Source of the DNA: Globodera rostochiensis
Taxonomy: Eukaryota > Nematoda > Chromadorea > Rhabditida > Heteroderidae
NCBI GenBank assembly: GCA_018350325.1
Contig: JAEVLN010000022.1
Coordinates: 1,257,105-1,321,104 of the forward strand
DNA: 64,000 nucleotides
Direction: 5' to 3'
In this document: in pieces, positions 10,700 through 22,500 of the stretch
Position numbering within the stretch: the stretch's first letter is position 1
How the letters are laid out: every line of letters starts with the position of its first letter
Notes under the pieces: model-generated
Database searches by the model: none
The model's input: only the letters and a program-made list of their open reading frames with translations
What the model was told of the DNA's origin: nothing
Program-made: the position numbers and the translations under genes

Positions 10700-13600
10700 C
10701 AGCCCTTCCGGCAACATCTTTTGGTTGTTGTGCCGTTTCCCGCCCGCCCTTTCTTCCCAAAGTGCCCGCCTTTCTGTACAAACAGTCGTGCACAATGCAT
10801 TGGAAGGGCAATGGTTAGAGATGTCTCCGGAAGGGACAATTGCCGGACGCATTGGGGCGCAGTACAAATCGATCGGAATTGAACATCAGTAAGTTGGCAC
10901 GACAGCGATCAATTTGCTTTGTTGTTGTTGTTACAATCCAATCATTGCTGATCAATCAATTCTCAGAGTGAACGAATGGCAATTTTTGCGTTCGCTGAAC
11001 ATTCAGTCCGACGATTGCCAACAAAGTTTGCGCATTCGATGGCCACCGATTGGGAACGCAAGTCGAGACGAGTTTGATCAGAGTTTGCCCAACCAATCAA
11101 AACCCCTGGCCCCATTCATTTGCAGAATGTTTTCTGTCGAGACTTTCACTGGAAACTTGATCACAATCCGACGAAATCACACCAAACCAGCAGGCATGAG
11201 GCCGATTGGAGAATGGATCAAACCATTAGGGCCCCCGGACTTGAGGATTGATCGAGATTTCGATCGAGAATCTTGATCGGTCCGGGCCCTATAGTCACCA
11301 TTAGGGCCCAGATTCCGGGATTTTTTTGGAAATAATATTGGGGTGGGAGGGGTCGGGATTCTCGGAATTTTGATCCTCGCCTAATTGGCCCAATTTTTAA
11401 ATCCGTTTAAGGTGCCTTCGAAGAACGCATGCCGCTTTTGTCTCCCCCGCTCATTCGTCTTCACCCGCCAATGCTTCGCGGCATTGCACTCTCACTTGAA
11501 CCGTTAATCTGTAGACAAATGGTAAAACGAATCGATCGCTCCAAATTTGAAATTGCTTCTTCAATGCCTTAGGACTCGGGTTGGGCCCCGACCCAGACGC
11601 CCAACCCGACTTAAACCTCAAAAATTCGGCACCTTTTTGTTCTCCCCCCTCCCCCCCCCCCCAGGGCACATTAGTCTTATTAGGGATACTTTCATTCAAT
11701 TCCTCGTTTTGCCCACACCAAAACAGGTCATCCCACGCCCCGAGTGCCATTTCGAACTTCGCACCGATTCAGACAAGGTTCGCCTTCGACTGGATGCACT
11801 GCGCAAAAAATGGCCTCGAGGCAAGTCTTTGTTGTTGAGACTGATCAGTCACTGGACTGATCAAAATCACTGGACTGATCAAAATCACTGGACTGATCCG
11901 GATCACTGGACTGATCCGGATCACTGGACTGATCCGGATCACGGGACTGATCAAAATCACTGGACTGATCCGGATCACGAGACTGATCAGGCTTCACTTC
12001 TCGTGCGCCTCGTTCATGATGAATTGAAGCATTTGATCCAAAGCATTTTCATTCATCCAAAAACGATATTTAAGGCATTCTCAGCGTCGCATTTCGCACT
12101 GGAAAGCCAAATGAGCGGTTGTTGGAATTGGGCTCGGACGAAGGCGTCAAGACGGGCGTTGACCTCATCGACGGTCAGTGAGTGATCACTGATCAGTGTG
12201 CTGTTGGATGATCTCTGATCAGGCTTGGTCTATCAATCGACGCTTTTTAGGCTATCTTTTGTTGGCCAATCACATCGTTCATCCGGTACGCCTTCTCGCA
12301 GATGGCGCTTGGCACTCGCTGAACCTGGACCTTGTGAGTTCATCAAAGTACCTTTTCTGATCAAACCCTTAGGCACCAGATCCGAATTTGGTCCCTGAAA
12401 ACCCCCGACTTTTCCCAAACTTGATCAGGGGGCGCCTTGCTTAGTTCATTAACTTTGTCAATGCCCCTGGGGGGAGGAGCAAATGTCTCCAAACGGTTTC
12501 ATGGCGTTAATAAGCGACGTGCCCTGGCCGGACATTGACTATATCATCAACGGCTTAGGACTAAGCCTCGGCTTTTATTCCCGGGCTCTTCAAAAGACAC
12601 AATTTTTTGGCGCTTAAAGCATTCGCTGTCTTTGCGTGTCGATGGCCAAGGGACGGCAATTTCGTTGGTCGGCGGCGGCTCGCCGGTGCCGTCGTTTCGA
12701 TGGATGGACATTTTGTTGGTGGGTGAAGTGGCCGCCGTGCGCGTGGAGTCCGCAGAATTGGAGGCCGACGAGGGACACTGGATTTGTCAAACAGAAAATG
12801 GGAACGCACAAGATGAGAATGAGGTGAGCAAAACATCCTGATCACTCTCGTCTGGGGGGCCGGGAATCTGATCTCGGGATGATCTGATCTTGTCCCGATC
12901 ACTTGGATAATCTGATCTCTTGTCCTGATCTCTTGGATAAATCTAACCTAATCGTCCTGATCAGTCTCGTCTGGATGGGATCATCTGATCTCTTGTCCTG
13001 ATCACTCTTAGATAATGTGACCTCTTGTCCTAATCACTCTTCTCTGGATGAAGAGATGATCTGATATCGGGATGATCTGATCTCTTGTCCCGGTCACTTG
13101 GATAATCTGATCTCTTGTCCTGATCACTATTGGATAATCTAATCTAATCGTCCTGATCAGTCTCGTCTGGATGGGATCATCTCCTTGTATTGATCACTCT
13201 TGGATAATCTAACCTAATCGTCCTGATCAGTCTCGTCTGGATGGGATCATCTGTTCTCTTGTATTGATCACTCTTGGATAATCTGATCTCTTGTCCTGAT
13301 CACTCTTGGATAATCTAACCTAATCGTCCTGATCAGTCTCGTCTGGATAGGATGATCTGATCTTTTGTTCTGATCACTCTTGGATAATGCTCTTGTCCTA
13401 ATCACTTTCTCTGGATGAGGAGATGATCTGATCACGGGATAATCTGATCTCTTGTCCTGATCACTCTCGTCTTGGATGCGATTGATCTTTTGTCCTGATC
13501 ACTCTTAGATAATCTGAGATAATCGGGCCCCTCACTTTACCTCAGTTTATCAACGTTCATCTCAATTCCGCGCATCACAAGCACATTTTTGGCCTTTCGC

Positions 13601-16600
13601 CCGTCTGCGAAAATGAGCGCAATTTTTGCAATTGCAAAGGTAAAGCGCGTGTTGGGGGGGGGGGAGATTTGACAAAAACTTAAAAATTTGCCAAATTTTG
13701 GGTCCCAACTCGGCACTTGCCCACGGAGGACGTCAACCGATCGCCGAATGCGCGCCGTCCGTTGCTTCAGAAAATGGTATTTGGCGAACCGATTGTTTGA
13801 TTTTGATTTGCTTTTCTAATCACTAAGTTATGATTGATCGCGTCCAAAACGATCGGCGCCCAACTGATCGGACCCGGAGAAAAAAATGCCATTCTTTTAG
13901 CCTTCCATTTGTCACGTGCCGCCGATCGACTTGCATTTTTCATCGTCCCAAACTTTGGCCCGCGCGTGCCCATTTCTGTGCTTTTGCAGAGTGAAGAAGT
14001 ACATTCATTTATTGAGGCCAATTCCTTCTTCTGCTGAATGAATGGCACATTCCGTCCCCCCAGGCGACAGGACTCGTCCTGTTCGGCGTGTACACATTGG
14101 CCACCCCGTCTTTTGGTGAACTGGGCGGCCGAGTTCAAGTGCACTTTGTTGCTGATACGGTGTGAGTTTGACGTGAGATTAGAGGCACGTCCTGAGGGTC
14201 CTGGACTTTTATTGAATTCAGAATCCCCTGGCCTGGGGATCTTGAGGATTTTCCAGGAATTTTGGTCCGGGAATCGGATTGATTTTTGGGAAGTGATCGA
14301 CTCCTTGAAAGCTCCTCAAGAAAACGCTTCCCATGTTGATTAGATTTGGCTCCTTCTGTTCTACGAACACCGACGGCACCGAACGATGCCTTTCCTGCGC
14401 AATTCGACGCCCGAGGGGTAATAACCACTGGTACCAGAGTTCATTAATTTTTGAGTGTTCGAGTTTGGTACTTAGTAGTGATGCACGAGAGTCTCGGTCT
14501 CGAGTCTCGACTCGAGAAAAGTCTCGGGTTTCTTGGGTCTCGGTCTCGAGTCTCGGTAAATTTTGGGTCTTGTGCATCACTAGTACTTAGGCTCTGGCTG
14601 TTGGAATTTTAATAGACCTAAATGATCATGTCTCATCCATCATTAATCATTTGTCTCTTCTCCCCTCCAGCGTTTCCCTCACCGGATTGGGTACGCTTTT
14701 CGCTGTTCCACCAGCAGAACCTGCAATTTCTGGCGGTCGACCGTCAAATTTGTGTGCTGTCGCCGAACACTGACGCGGTGGAGGCGGCCGAACTGTACAA
14801 AATGACGGAAAGCAACGTAAGGGAAAATGCCAAAAGAACTTGACTTTCTGATCAGAGTTGATCTGTCAGAGAGACTTTGGGGTGTCGCGCAAATTTTCTC
14901 GACGGTTTGGGCCAATCAAAAATGTCACGAACCCTTAAAATCTCGGGGTTTTGAGGGTCATGCCCTTAGGCGCTCGAACGGCGCTGGGCAACTCGTAATT
15001 TTCACCCTCCGGCGCTCCGGGCGTCGTCGACCTTTAAAAAATTGCCTCCGGCGCTCTCCGGGCTTTCACAAATTCAGCTCTCCTAATGTGTTATATCAGC
15101 TGAACGTATTGTTTTAAGGTGCTGTTTGTCGGCGGCACTTTCTACGCCAAAGGCGGTGCCCGACTTGGCCAACGCGTCTCCGATTCCTTTCGGCGACAAT
15201 TTCAGGACAATACGCGCGAGAAGGCACCCTCACTTCAAGTCTGTGATCAAAATTCATTAATTTTTTTTTGTTACAAAATTCAAAAAAGGGGGGGGGGACG
15301 ACCAAAAAGGATTTTAGGGGGGGGAGGGGAATTTCTGATCAGGGTTTATTCCCCGACCCTTTGGGGGACGGTATGTTTGGAGATCGTTTGGGACAGCATG
15401 CCGGGGTCGTCGGGGACGACCCGTCATGGACGGCATTTTCTGGGTTGATGGCGGATGAAGCCTCAAAAATGCCGGGGCATCGTCGGGGTCGGGGACAAAG
15501 CCTATAATTAAAGAAAACCGCCTCAGGGATGTGTTGCGGAAATTGTTGTGAAGGGCCAACCGCAGAACATGGACAGCCTGTTGTTGGCACAACAACAGCG
15601 CGCAACGCGGCACGGCAAAGACGGAGAGGAAATATTTGCCATGCGCAAGGGATGCGCAGAATGCCCCACGGAATGCCGAGGGTGGGTGCCATGAATTGCC
15701 GTCCGCGTTGATGGCATACCGTATTCTATTAGTAACCCACTCTTCATTTAAGCCACTCTCTAATTGTAACTAGAGATCGGACCGATCGAGATTCTCAATC
15801 GTAATCTCGGAAAATCTCGACGAATTCGAGATTCTCGATCGAAATCTCGATCGAAAAAATTTGACCTAACCGAGATTTTCGAGATTCTCGATCGTAATCT
15901 CGATCGGTCCTCAAGTCCGATCTCTAATTGTAACCCTCGCCTCCTTCCCCTCGAGGGTGGTTTGAAAACCACTGGCCCCGGGGTTATTAATAGGAAAATA
16001 CGGTTTCTACGGATGTTCGAGACTTAAATTTCCACTCAAAAGTAAAAAGCCGACCGACTCTTTTCTCGAGAGTAGAGAGCCGAGACCATCCCCCAGACAG
16101 AAATGTTTTTTTAATGAATTTTGTGTAGTGCTCCATGCGCTCGAATTGGTGGACACAACAGCCAACCGGAGTGCCAATGCGGTGAAATTTATGCCACGAC
16201 ATTGGGCGGCTCCGCGGCTAACCGACGCGGTGGCTGTGTTTGGGCTGATGGCACTGCACAAAGTGCCGTCGGCGGCGGCGGCATTCGATTAACAACCGGA
16301 GGATCATCACCATCATTTGAGCATGATCATGAGCGTGAGTAGTGTCCGTCTTCTAATGATGCTTATGCAATTCGAGTCCCGAACTCGCAAAATTCCCGAC
16401 TTTTTTTGGCATCCTGGGCCCCCCGGGGTTCTTTTCGTCCTGATGAAGCCGTTATGCTTCCAGTAGAAAGGCCGCTTTCGGTCCCAATTCGGGACCCGTC
16501 CGCCCCGCGGAGCCGTCGTCGTCTGCGTTTGAACAAAGTGTGGACATTGCTGCGCATGCCGGAGACCAACGCGCAGCTGAACACATTTGTGCGGATCGGC

Positions 16601-19371
16601 GGGTGAGTTGTGGAAGCTTTGGGGTGAATTATTTGTGTCCCCGGAGGCAATGCCGCCGCCGTCATTTATTCCATTCATTTTCCTGGGGGGCATTTTTGTG
16701 TCCCCGGAGGCGATGCCACCGCCGTCATTTATTCCATTCATTTTTCTCCAAAGGGTACAAATCGCCGTCGGCGACAACGGACGCCGGTTGGTCGTTGAGG
16801 CGCCGGAGTTCGCTGTTCGCGAAGGCACAATTTTTTCATTTTTGAAATTTTCCAAAATATTTTACGCCACAGAATTTGCCCTGCACCAACCGTCCGACGC
16901 GCGACTGCACCTTTTGTCGCTGGAGGTGACGCCTTCCGTTGGGACCGCCTACGCCGCCTCATCCGTGGTCAGAATCTTTTTCTGATCAGAAAGTTTTCGA
17001 TATTAATCGGGCAATGATCTACTGATGACAGAATTTTGAAGGGTAGCATGGGACCGGGACTTTTGGGAAAACCGAGACTAAGTGACAAAAAAAAAATGAT
17101 TGGTACAAAACCGGGAGCATATAAGTAGAGCTCGGTTTTTTAGGGTTTAATCTTTTTTTTGCGGATAGGCTTTGACGAGAGAAGCCCAGAAATAGCATTC
17201 ATTTCGAAAATTTTTTGAATTAGACCGACTTTTTAGTCCCTATAAATCCCTATTTTGGGCTTTTTGAGAATAAATCCCTATTTTGCCATTTTTGCGTTTT
17301 TAATCCCTATTTTGGCACTTTTGCCCAACCCGTGCTTTTCTAGACTTTTGTAAATTTGCCACCGATTTTGGTTCCAAATTTAATTTTCCTTTTCCCATTC
17401 AAAAGACAATTCGCCTAAACAATGAGCGCAGAAGAGTTGTCGGATTGTCCGAAATTCCCCTCGCAATTGGGGGACAACATCAGCAGCAAGCCGTTGAACT
17501 GCGTGAAAGTGTGGAAATTGTCCCGCTGATTGTGCCGGAGGGGAACAACAACGACGCCCCGGGGGTTGAAGGCGGATGTGTGACGGGTGAGTGTGTTGTC
17601 CAAATTGGCAATTACTAGTCCGTTGATGGCAACCACAGCGCTCGTCTTCCACTATGTGCCGCTGGACGAAGGGCTGCTGTCCAACGACCAAATGTCTTCG
17701 TCCATACATCACCACCAAGTACTGCTTGAACCACCCCACTCCTCTGTTGTTCCCCGTCCTCCTCATAAGGTTGACTATGTGCCGCTCCTGCACGTCTATC
17801 TGCACAATGGCACTGGCACTCGTCCGTCCCTGCCGGTCGACCGCTTGAATCTGCAACGATGCGGCGTTGTTGACGCCACTCTTTGGGAAGGAAATTCAAC
17901 AAGTTGGGGACGTACCTTGGAGATGGACACCAGCGACGCCTTCTTCAGTGGTGGAATTGCGCTGTTCGGACGTAGTGAGATATAACACAATCAGCCTTTT
18001 AGAGCACATTGACCCATTCAGACGCCAAATGGACGCGTCTGTCGTTGCTGATCACCACCATGTTGATCATCGTCATTTTGATCTCTTTGCTCCTCTACGG
18101 CATTGTTGCTGCCAAACGCCGACATCGTCAGGTGTGCTGTCAGTTGCAAGAATTGTCGTAGTGTTGTGGCCGAGAGTCTCGAACACTTTGGGTCAACATC
18201 CACCGCCTAAAGCATCGATTGCCATGCCGTGGCATCGGTTGATGTTGTTCCCCTTACTTAGTGTGAAGGGCTTTACAATTCCAAACGAAGCCGATGTACG
18301 AATGCTCGAATTGAACGAGTAAAATTGGTGGTGGAGGAGAAAAGGCCGTTGCGCACACTCAAAGATGGGCCCGACGACGACGACGAGGAGGAGGAGAAGA
18401 ACAACAAAAGCGATTACGGTACATACAGTGCGGGGGGGATGTTTTCGTTTCAACAAAAAATCATTTCTGCAACTTAGCAATCGGAACCATGGCGATACCA
18501 TCATCACACAAGCAGCTGCCTAAAAGCTGTATGAGGAATGGAGGAGGAAAATATGTGAACGGAGTGGATCGGCAACGGCAGAATGTTGCTGCGGAAAGGG
18601 TGGGTGGGCGGGCAAGTACATCAGCAGGGTCCCGGATCCCCTGAGGGCAAAGCCCTGATTCTAACCCAAACTTGGGCATTCCTTAGAGCTTTTGGCATTT
18701 CCAGCATATTCTGCAATTTGACGATGCATCACTGAAAATGGGCATTGAACAATTGGACGGGTCGCCCAAACACAAGCCTGCTGCTAACGATGGGTCAGTG
18801 CCTGTGGCCCACGTCCAATGCCCTCAGCCCATCGTCCCCCCCCCCCTCTTCAGCTTCGTGGCCACACCTCTCCAAGCTGTACAGTCCACACGGAGGATGA
18901 TGACGCCGACGGCAACAGCGTCTCAGCAGCAGGTGCAGCCGCCTGCCAACCCCAACGAAAGAAACTCCTCCGGCACCAATTTGCCGGGGACAGCGAACGC
19001 ATCACACAACGCTAGGGAGCTGATAAGGGTAAGGGTAAGAAGCCCCATGGGTGGGACGACAACAGCTGGACGGGCTTCTCCGGGAGCACCCCCCCCCTCG
19101 CGGTTTTGAACGAGTTATCCGGCGCTAACTCCAAAAATGGAGAAGCCTTCTCGGACTCGAGGACCAAGAATAAGAGTTGAAAAGCCCCAAAAAGACTCCC
19201 GTACATCCGGCCCAAAGCCTTTTTTGCGCGTTTAAGCAAAAAGCGCCGGTCCGCGCGCTGCCCAACGGCCATTCGCCTCTTCCCGCCTCAGGCAACAATG
19301 GCCACCCGCAAACGCAACGCCAACGGCAACAATCGCCGAACGCCCCAATTGCGCCAAAAGATGAACTTTGA
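10700..19371 (+). CDS. Large LamG/EGF-like type I transmembrane receptor (neurexin or CSPG4-like)
   Basis: A multi-exon adhesion-type receptor; exact orthology is not settled. Exons at about 10,700-10,888 and 10,967 onward look like part of an N-terminal LamG. A clearer LamG spans about 12,090-12,830: an exon with VAFRTGKPNERLLELGSDEG, then GYLLLANHIV, DGAWHSLNLDL, LRVDGQG and MDILLVGE. A Cys-rich piece near 13,600 (VCENERNFCNCKG) resembles an EGF fragment. A second LamG covers about 14,070-15,560: TGLVLFGVY, then DWVRFSLFHQQNLQFLAVD, VLFVGGTFYAKGGARLG and GCVAEIVVKGQPQNMDSLL. Another Cys-rich EGF-like segment (15,640-16,290) and a stalk with CSPG-like VREGT and VPEGNNN motifs follow (16,480-17,970). 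The transmembrane helix is at about 18,040-18,110 (LITTMLIIVILISLLLYGIV, then AAKRRHRQ). The tail has an acidic DDDDEEEEKNN run and ends in APKDEL*. The last exon, 19,237-19,371, joins 19,028 in phase. The 5' end is unresolved. Confidence 0.6.
11226..11291. mobile_element. Probable relic of a palindromic MITE
   Basis: Inverted ends TAGGGCCC..CGGAC and GTCCGGGCCCTA enclose a GATCGAGATTTCGATC core like that of the MITE at 15771-15926. No matching target duplication was found, so it is probably degraded. It lies in an intron of the LamG gene. Confidence 0.4.
11838..11990. repeat. 18-bp tandem repeat rich in TGATC, about 8 copies
   Basis: The unit is about GGACTGATCCGGATCACT. Because it is a multiple of three it stays open in frame (a six-residue HWTDPD repeat). 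The neighbouring exon boundaries suggest it is intronic. Confidence 0.85.
12836..13530. repeat. Intronic TGATC-rich minisatellite in the LamG gene
   Basis: Diverged tandem units of about 30-60 bp built from TCTGATCTCTTGTCC, TGATCACTCTTGGATAA and TGATCAGTCTCGTCTGGATG. They sit between the first clear LamG exon and the next Cys-containing exon. Confidence 0.85.
14476..14582. mobile_element. hAT-type MITE, family A copy 2 (107 bp)
   Basis: The ends TAGTGATGCACGAGA and TCTTGTGCATCACTA are inverted repeats (14 of 15). A perfect 8-bp target duplication GTACTTAG lies at 14468-14475 and 14583-14590. The interior is a palindromic TCTCGGTCTCGAGTCTCGA sequence. It sits in an intron of the LamG gene, and the exact duplication suggests a fairly recent insertion. 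Confidence 0.88.
15771..15926. mobile_element. hAT-type MITE, family B (156 bp)
   Basis: Perfect 12-bp inverted ends TAGAGATCGGAC and GTCCGATCTCTA. A perfect 8-bp target duplication ATTGTAAC lies at 15763-15770 and 15927-15934. The interior is repeated GAGATTCTCGATCG palindromes. It is intronic in the LamG gene. Diverged relatives appear at about 11,226, 36,258 and 57,900. Confidence 0.88.
16631..16752. repeat. 63-bp intronic duplication
   Basis: GTGTCCCCGGAGGCAATGCC and the following TTTATTCCATTCATTTT are repeated once with a 63-bp period, inside a LamG-gene intron. Confidence 0.8.
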
Positions 19372-19532
19372 TTGTTGTTGTTGAATGGCATTTGACGAAG
19401 CTTTACGCCAAAGAATTTTTATTTTTTATAAGTTCGTTAATAAAAATTGTCTAAACTATTTTTATTGTTGCGCAAAGGCTTTCAAAAATTATTAGCTCCT
19501 CCCACCGCCAAACACATTAAAATGAGCAGCAC
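19372..19532. other. 3' flank of the LamG receptor gene
   Basis: Short spacer between the stop codon at 19371 and the satellite. It holds a plus-strand AATAAA at 19439-19444, suitable as the polyadenylation signal. Confidence 0.5.
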
Positions 19533-22500
19533 AATATAATCAATAATCTCACAAAATTTCACTAATTTGCGGTAAAAGTCAAATGATTTTAGGCGAAATG
19601 AACTCTTTATTGATTCATTTCTGTTGCAGAGAAACGGGGACATGACTCGTGGTCAACTGATATGGATACAGAAAGGCTGGTATATTGACAGAAATCTAGC
19701 AAACAAAGTGCCTTACCCGTTCGGGAGAACTAATGGCATACATATACGCCCAGGCTAGCCAATTGGTTTTAAGATTTATCGAGCCAACTTTTGGCAAATA
19801 ATATAATCAATAATCTCACAAAACTTGACTAATTTGCGGTAAAAGTCAAATGATTTTAGGCGAAATGAACTCTTTATTGATTCATTTCTGTTGCAGAGAA
19901 ACGGGACATGACTCGTGGTCAACTGATATGGATACAGAAAGGCTGGTATATTGACAGAAATCTAACAAACAAAGTGCCTTACCCGTTCGGGAGAACTAAT
20001 GGCGTACATATACGCCCAGGCTAGCCAATTGGTTTTAAGATTTATCGAGCCAACTTTTGGCAAATAATATAATCAATAATCTCACAAAATTTGACTAATT
20101 TGCGATAAAAGTCAAATGATTTTACGCGAAATGAACTCTTTATTGATTCATTTCTGTTGCAGAGAAACGGGGACATGACTCGTGGTCAACTGATATGGAT
20201 ACAGAAAAGCTGGTATATTGACAGAAATCTAGCAAACAAAGTGCCTTACCCGTTCGGGAGAACTAATGGCATACATATACGCCCAGGCTAGCCAAATGGT
20301 TTTAAGATTTATCGAGCCAACTTTTGGCAAATAATATAATCAATAATCTCACATAATTTCACTAATTTGGGGTAAAAGTCAAATGATTTTAGGCGAAATG
20401 AACTCTTTATTGATTCATTTCTGTTGCAGAGAAACGGGGACATGACTCGTGGTCAACTGATATGGATACAGAAAGGCTGGTATATTGACAGAAATCTAGC
20501 AAACAAAGTGCCTTACCCGTTCGGGAGAACTAATGGCATACATATACGCCCAGGCTAGCCAATTGGTTTTAAGATTTATCGAGCCAACTTTTGGCAAATA
20601 ATATAATCAATAATCTCACAAAACTTGACTAATTTGCGATAAAAGTCAAATGATTTTACTCGAAATGAACTCTTTATTGATTCATTCCTGTTGCAGAGAA
20701 ACGGGGACATGACTCGTGGTCAACTGATATGGATACAGAAAGGCTGGTATATTGACAGAAATCTAGCAAACAAAGTGCCTTACCCGTTCGGGAGAACTAA
20801 TGGCGTACAAATACGCCAAGGCTAGCCAATTGGTTTTAAGATTTATCGAGCCAACTTTTGGCAAATAATATAATCAATAATCTCACAAAATTTCACTAAT
20901 TTGGGGTAAAAGTCAAATGATTTTAGCAAAATGAACTCTTTATTGATTCATTTCTGTTGCAGAGAAACGGGACATGACTCGTGGTCAACTGATATGGATA
21001 CAGAAAGGCTGGTATATTGACAGAAATCTAGCAAACAAAGTGCCTTACCCGTTCGGGAGAACTAATGGCATACATATACGCCCAGGCTAGCCAATTGGTT
21101 TTAAGATTTATCGAGCCAACTTTTGGCAAATAATATAATCAATAATCTCACAAAATTTGACTAATTTGCATAAAAGTCAAATGATTTTACGCGAAATGAA
21201 CTCTTTATTGATTCATTTCTGTTGCAGAGAAACGGGACATGACTCGTGGTCAACTGATATGGATACAGAAAGGCTGGTATATTGACAGAAATCTAGCAAA
21301 CAAAGTGCCTTACCCGTTCGGGAGAACTAATGGCGTACATATACGCCCAGGCTAGCCAATTGGTTTTAAGATTTATCGAGCCAACTTTTGGCAAATAATA
21401 TAATCAATAATCTCATAAAATTTCACTAATTTGGGGTAAAAGTCAAATGATTTTACTCGAAATGAACTCTTTATTGATTCATTTCTGTTGCAGAGAAACG
21501 GGGACATGACTCGTGGTCAACTGATATGGATACAGAAAGGCTGGTATATTGACAGAAATCTAGCAAACAAAGTGCCTTACCCGTTCGGGAGAACTAATGG
21601 CGTACAAATACGCCAAGGCTAGCCAATTGGTTTTAAGATTTATCGAGCCAACTTTTGGCAAATAATATAATCAATAATCTCACAAAATTTCACTAATTTG
21701 GGGTAAAAGTCAAATGATTTTAGCAAAATGAACTCTTTATTGATTCATTTCTGTTGCAGAGAAACGGGACATGACTCGTGGTCAACTGATATGGATACAG
21801 AAAGGCTGGTATATTGACAGAAATCTAGCAAACAAAGTGCCTTACCCGTTCGGGAGAACTAATGGCGTACATATACGCCCAGGCTAGCCAATTGGTTTTA
21901 AGATTTATCGAGCCAACTTTTGGCAAATAATATAATCAATAATCTCACAAAATTTCACTAATTTGGGGTAAAAGTCAAATGATTTTACGCGAAACGAACT
22001 CTTTATTGATTCATTTCTGTTGCAGAGAAACGGGGACATGACTCGTGGTCAACTGATATGGATACAGAAAGGCTGGTATATTGACAGAAATCTAGCAAAC
22101 AAAGTGCCTTACCCGTTCGGGAGAACTAATGGCATACATATACGCCCAGGCTAGCCAATTGGTTTTAAGATTTATCGAGCCAACTTTTGGCAAATAATAT
22201 AATCAATAATCTCATAAAATTTCACTAATTTGGGGTAAAAGTCAAATGATTTTACTCGAAATGAACTCTTTATTGATTCATTTCTGTTGCAGAGAAACGG
22301 GGACATGACTCGTGGTCAACTGATATGGATACAGAAAGGCTGGTATATTGACAGAAATCTAGCAAACAAAGTGCCTTACCCGTTCGGGAGAACTAATGGC
22401 ATACATATACGCCCAGGCTAGCCAATTGGTTTTAAGATTTATCGAGCCAACTTTTGGCAAATAATATAATCAATAATCTCATAAAATTTCACTAATTTGG

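Noticed and set aside
12600..12840. Immunoglobulin-like domain (DEGHWICQTENGN)
   Set aside because: The exon follows LamG-type DGAWHSLNLDL and LRVDGQG segments, which explain it better as the end of a LamG domain.
17380..17902. Minus-strand frame resembling the end of a cadherin repeat (LQIQAVDRQGRTSASAIVQI)
   Set aside because: The plus strand here is in phase with the transmembrane exon of the LamG receptor, with small introns whose phases match, so the minus-strand match is a shadow.
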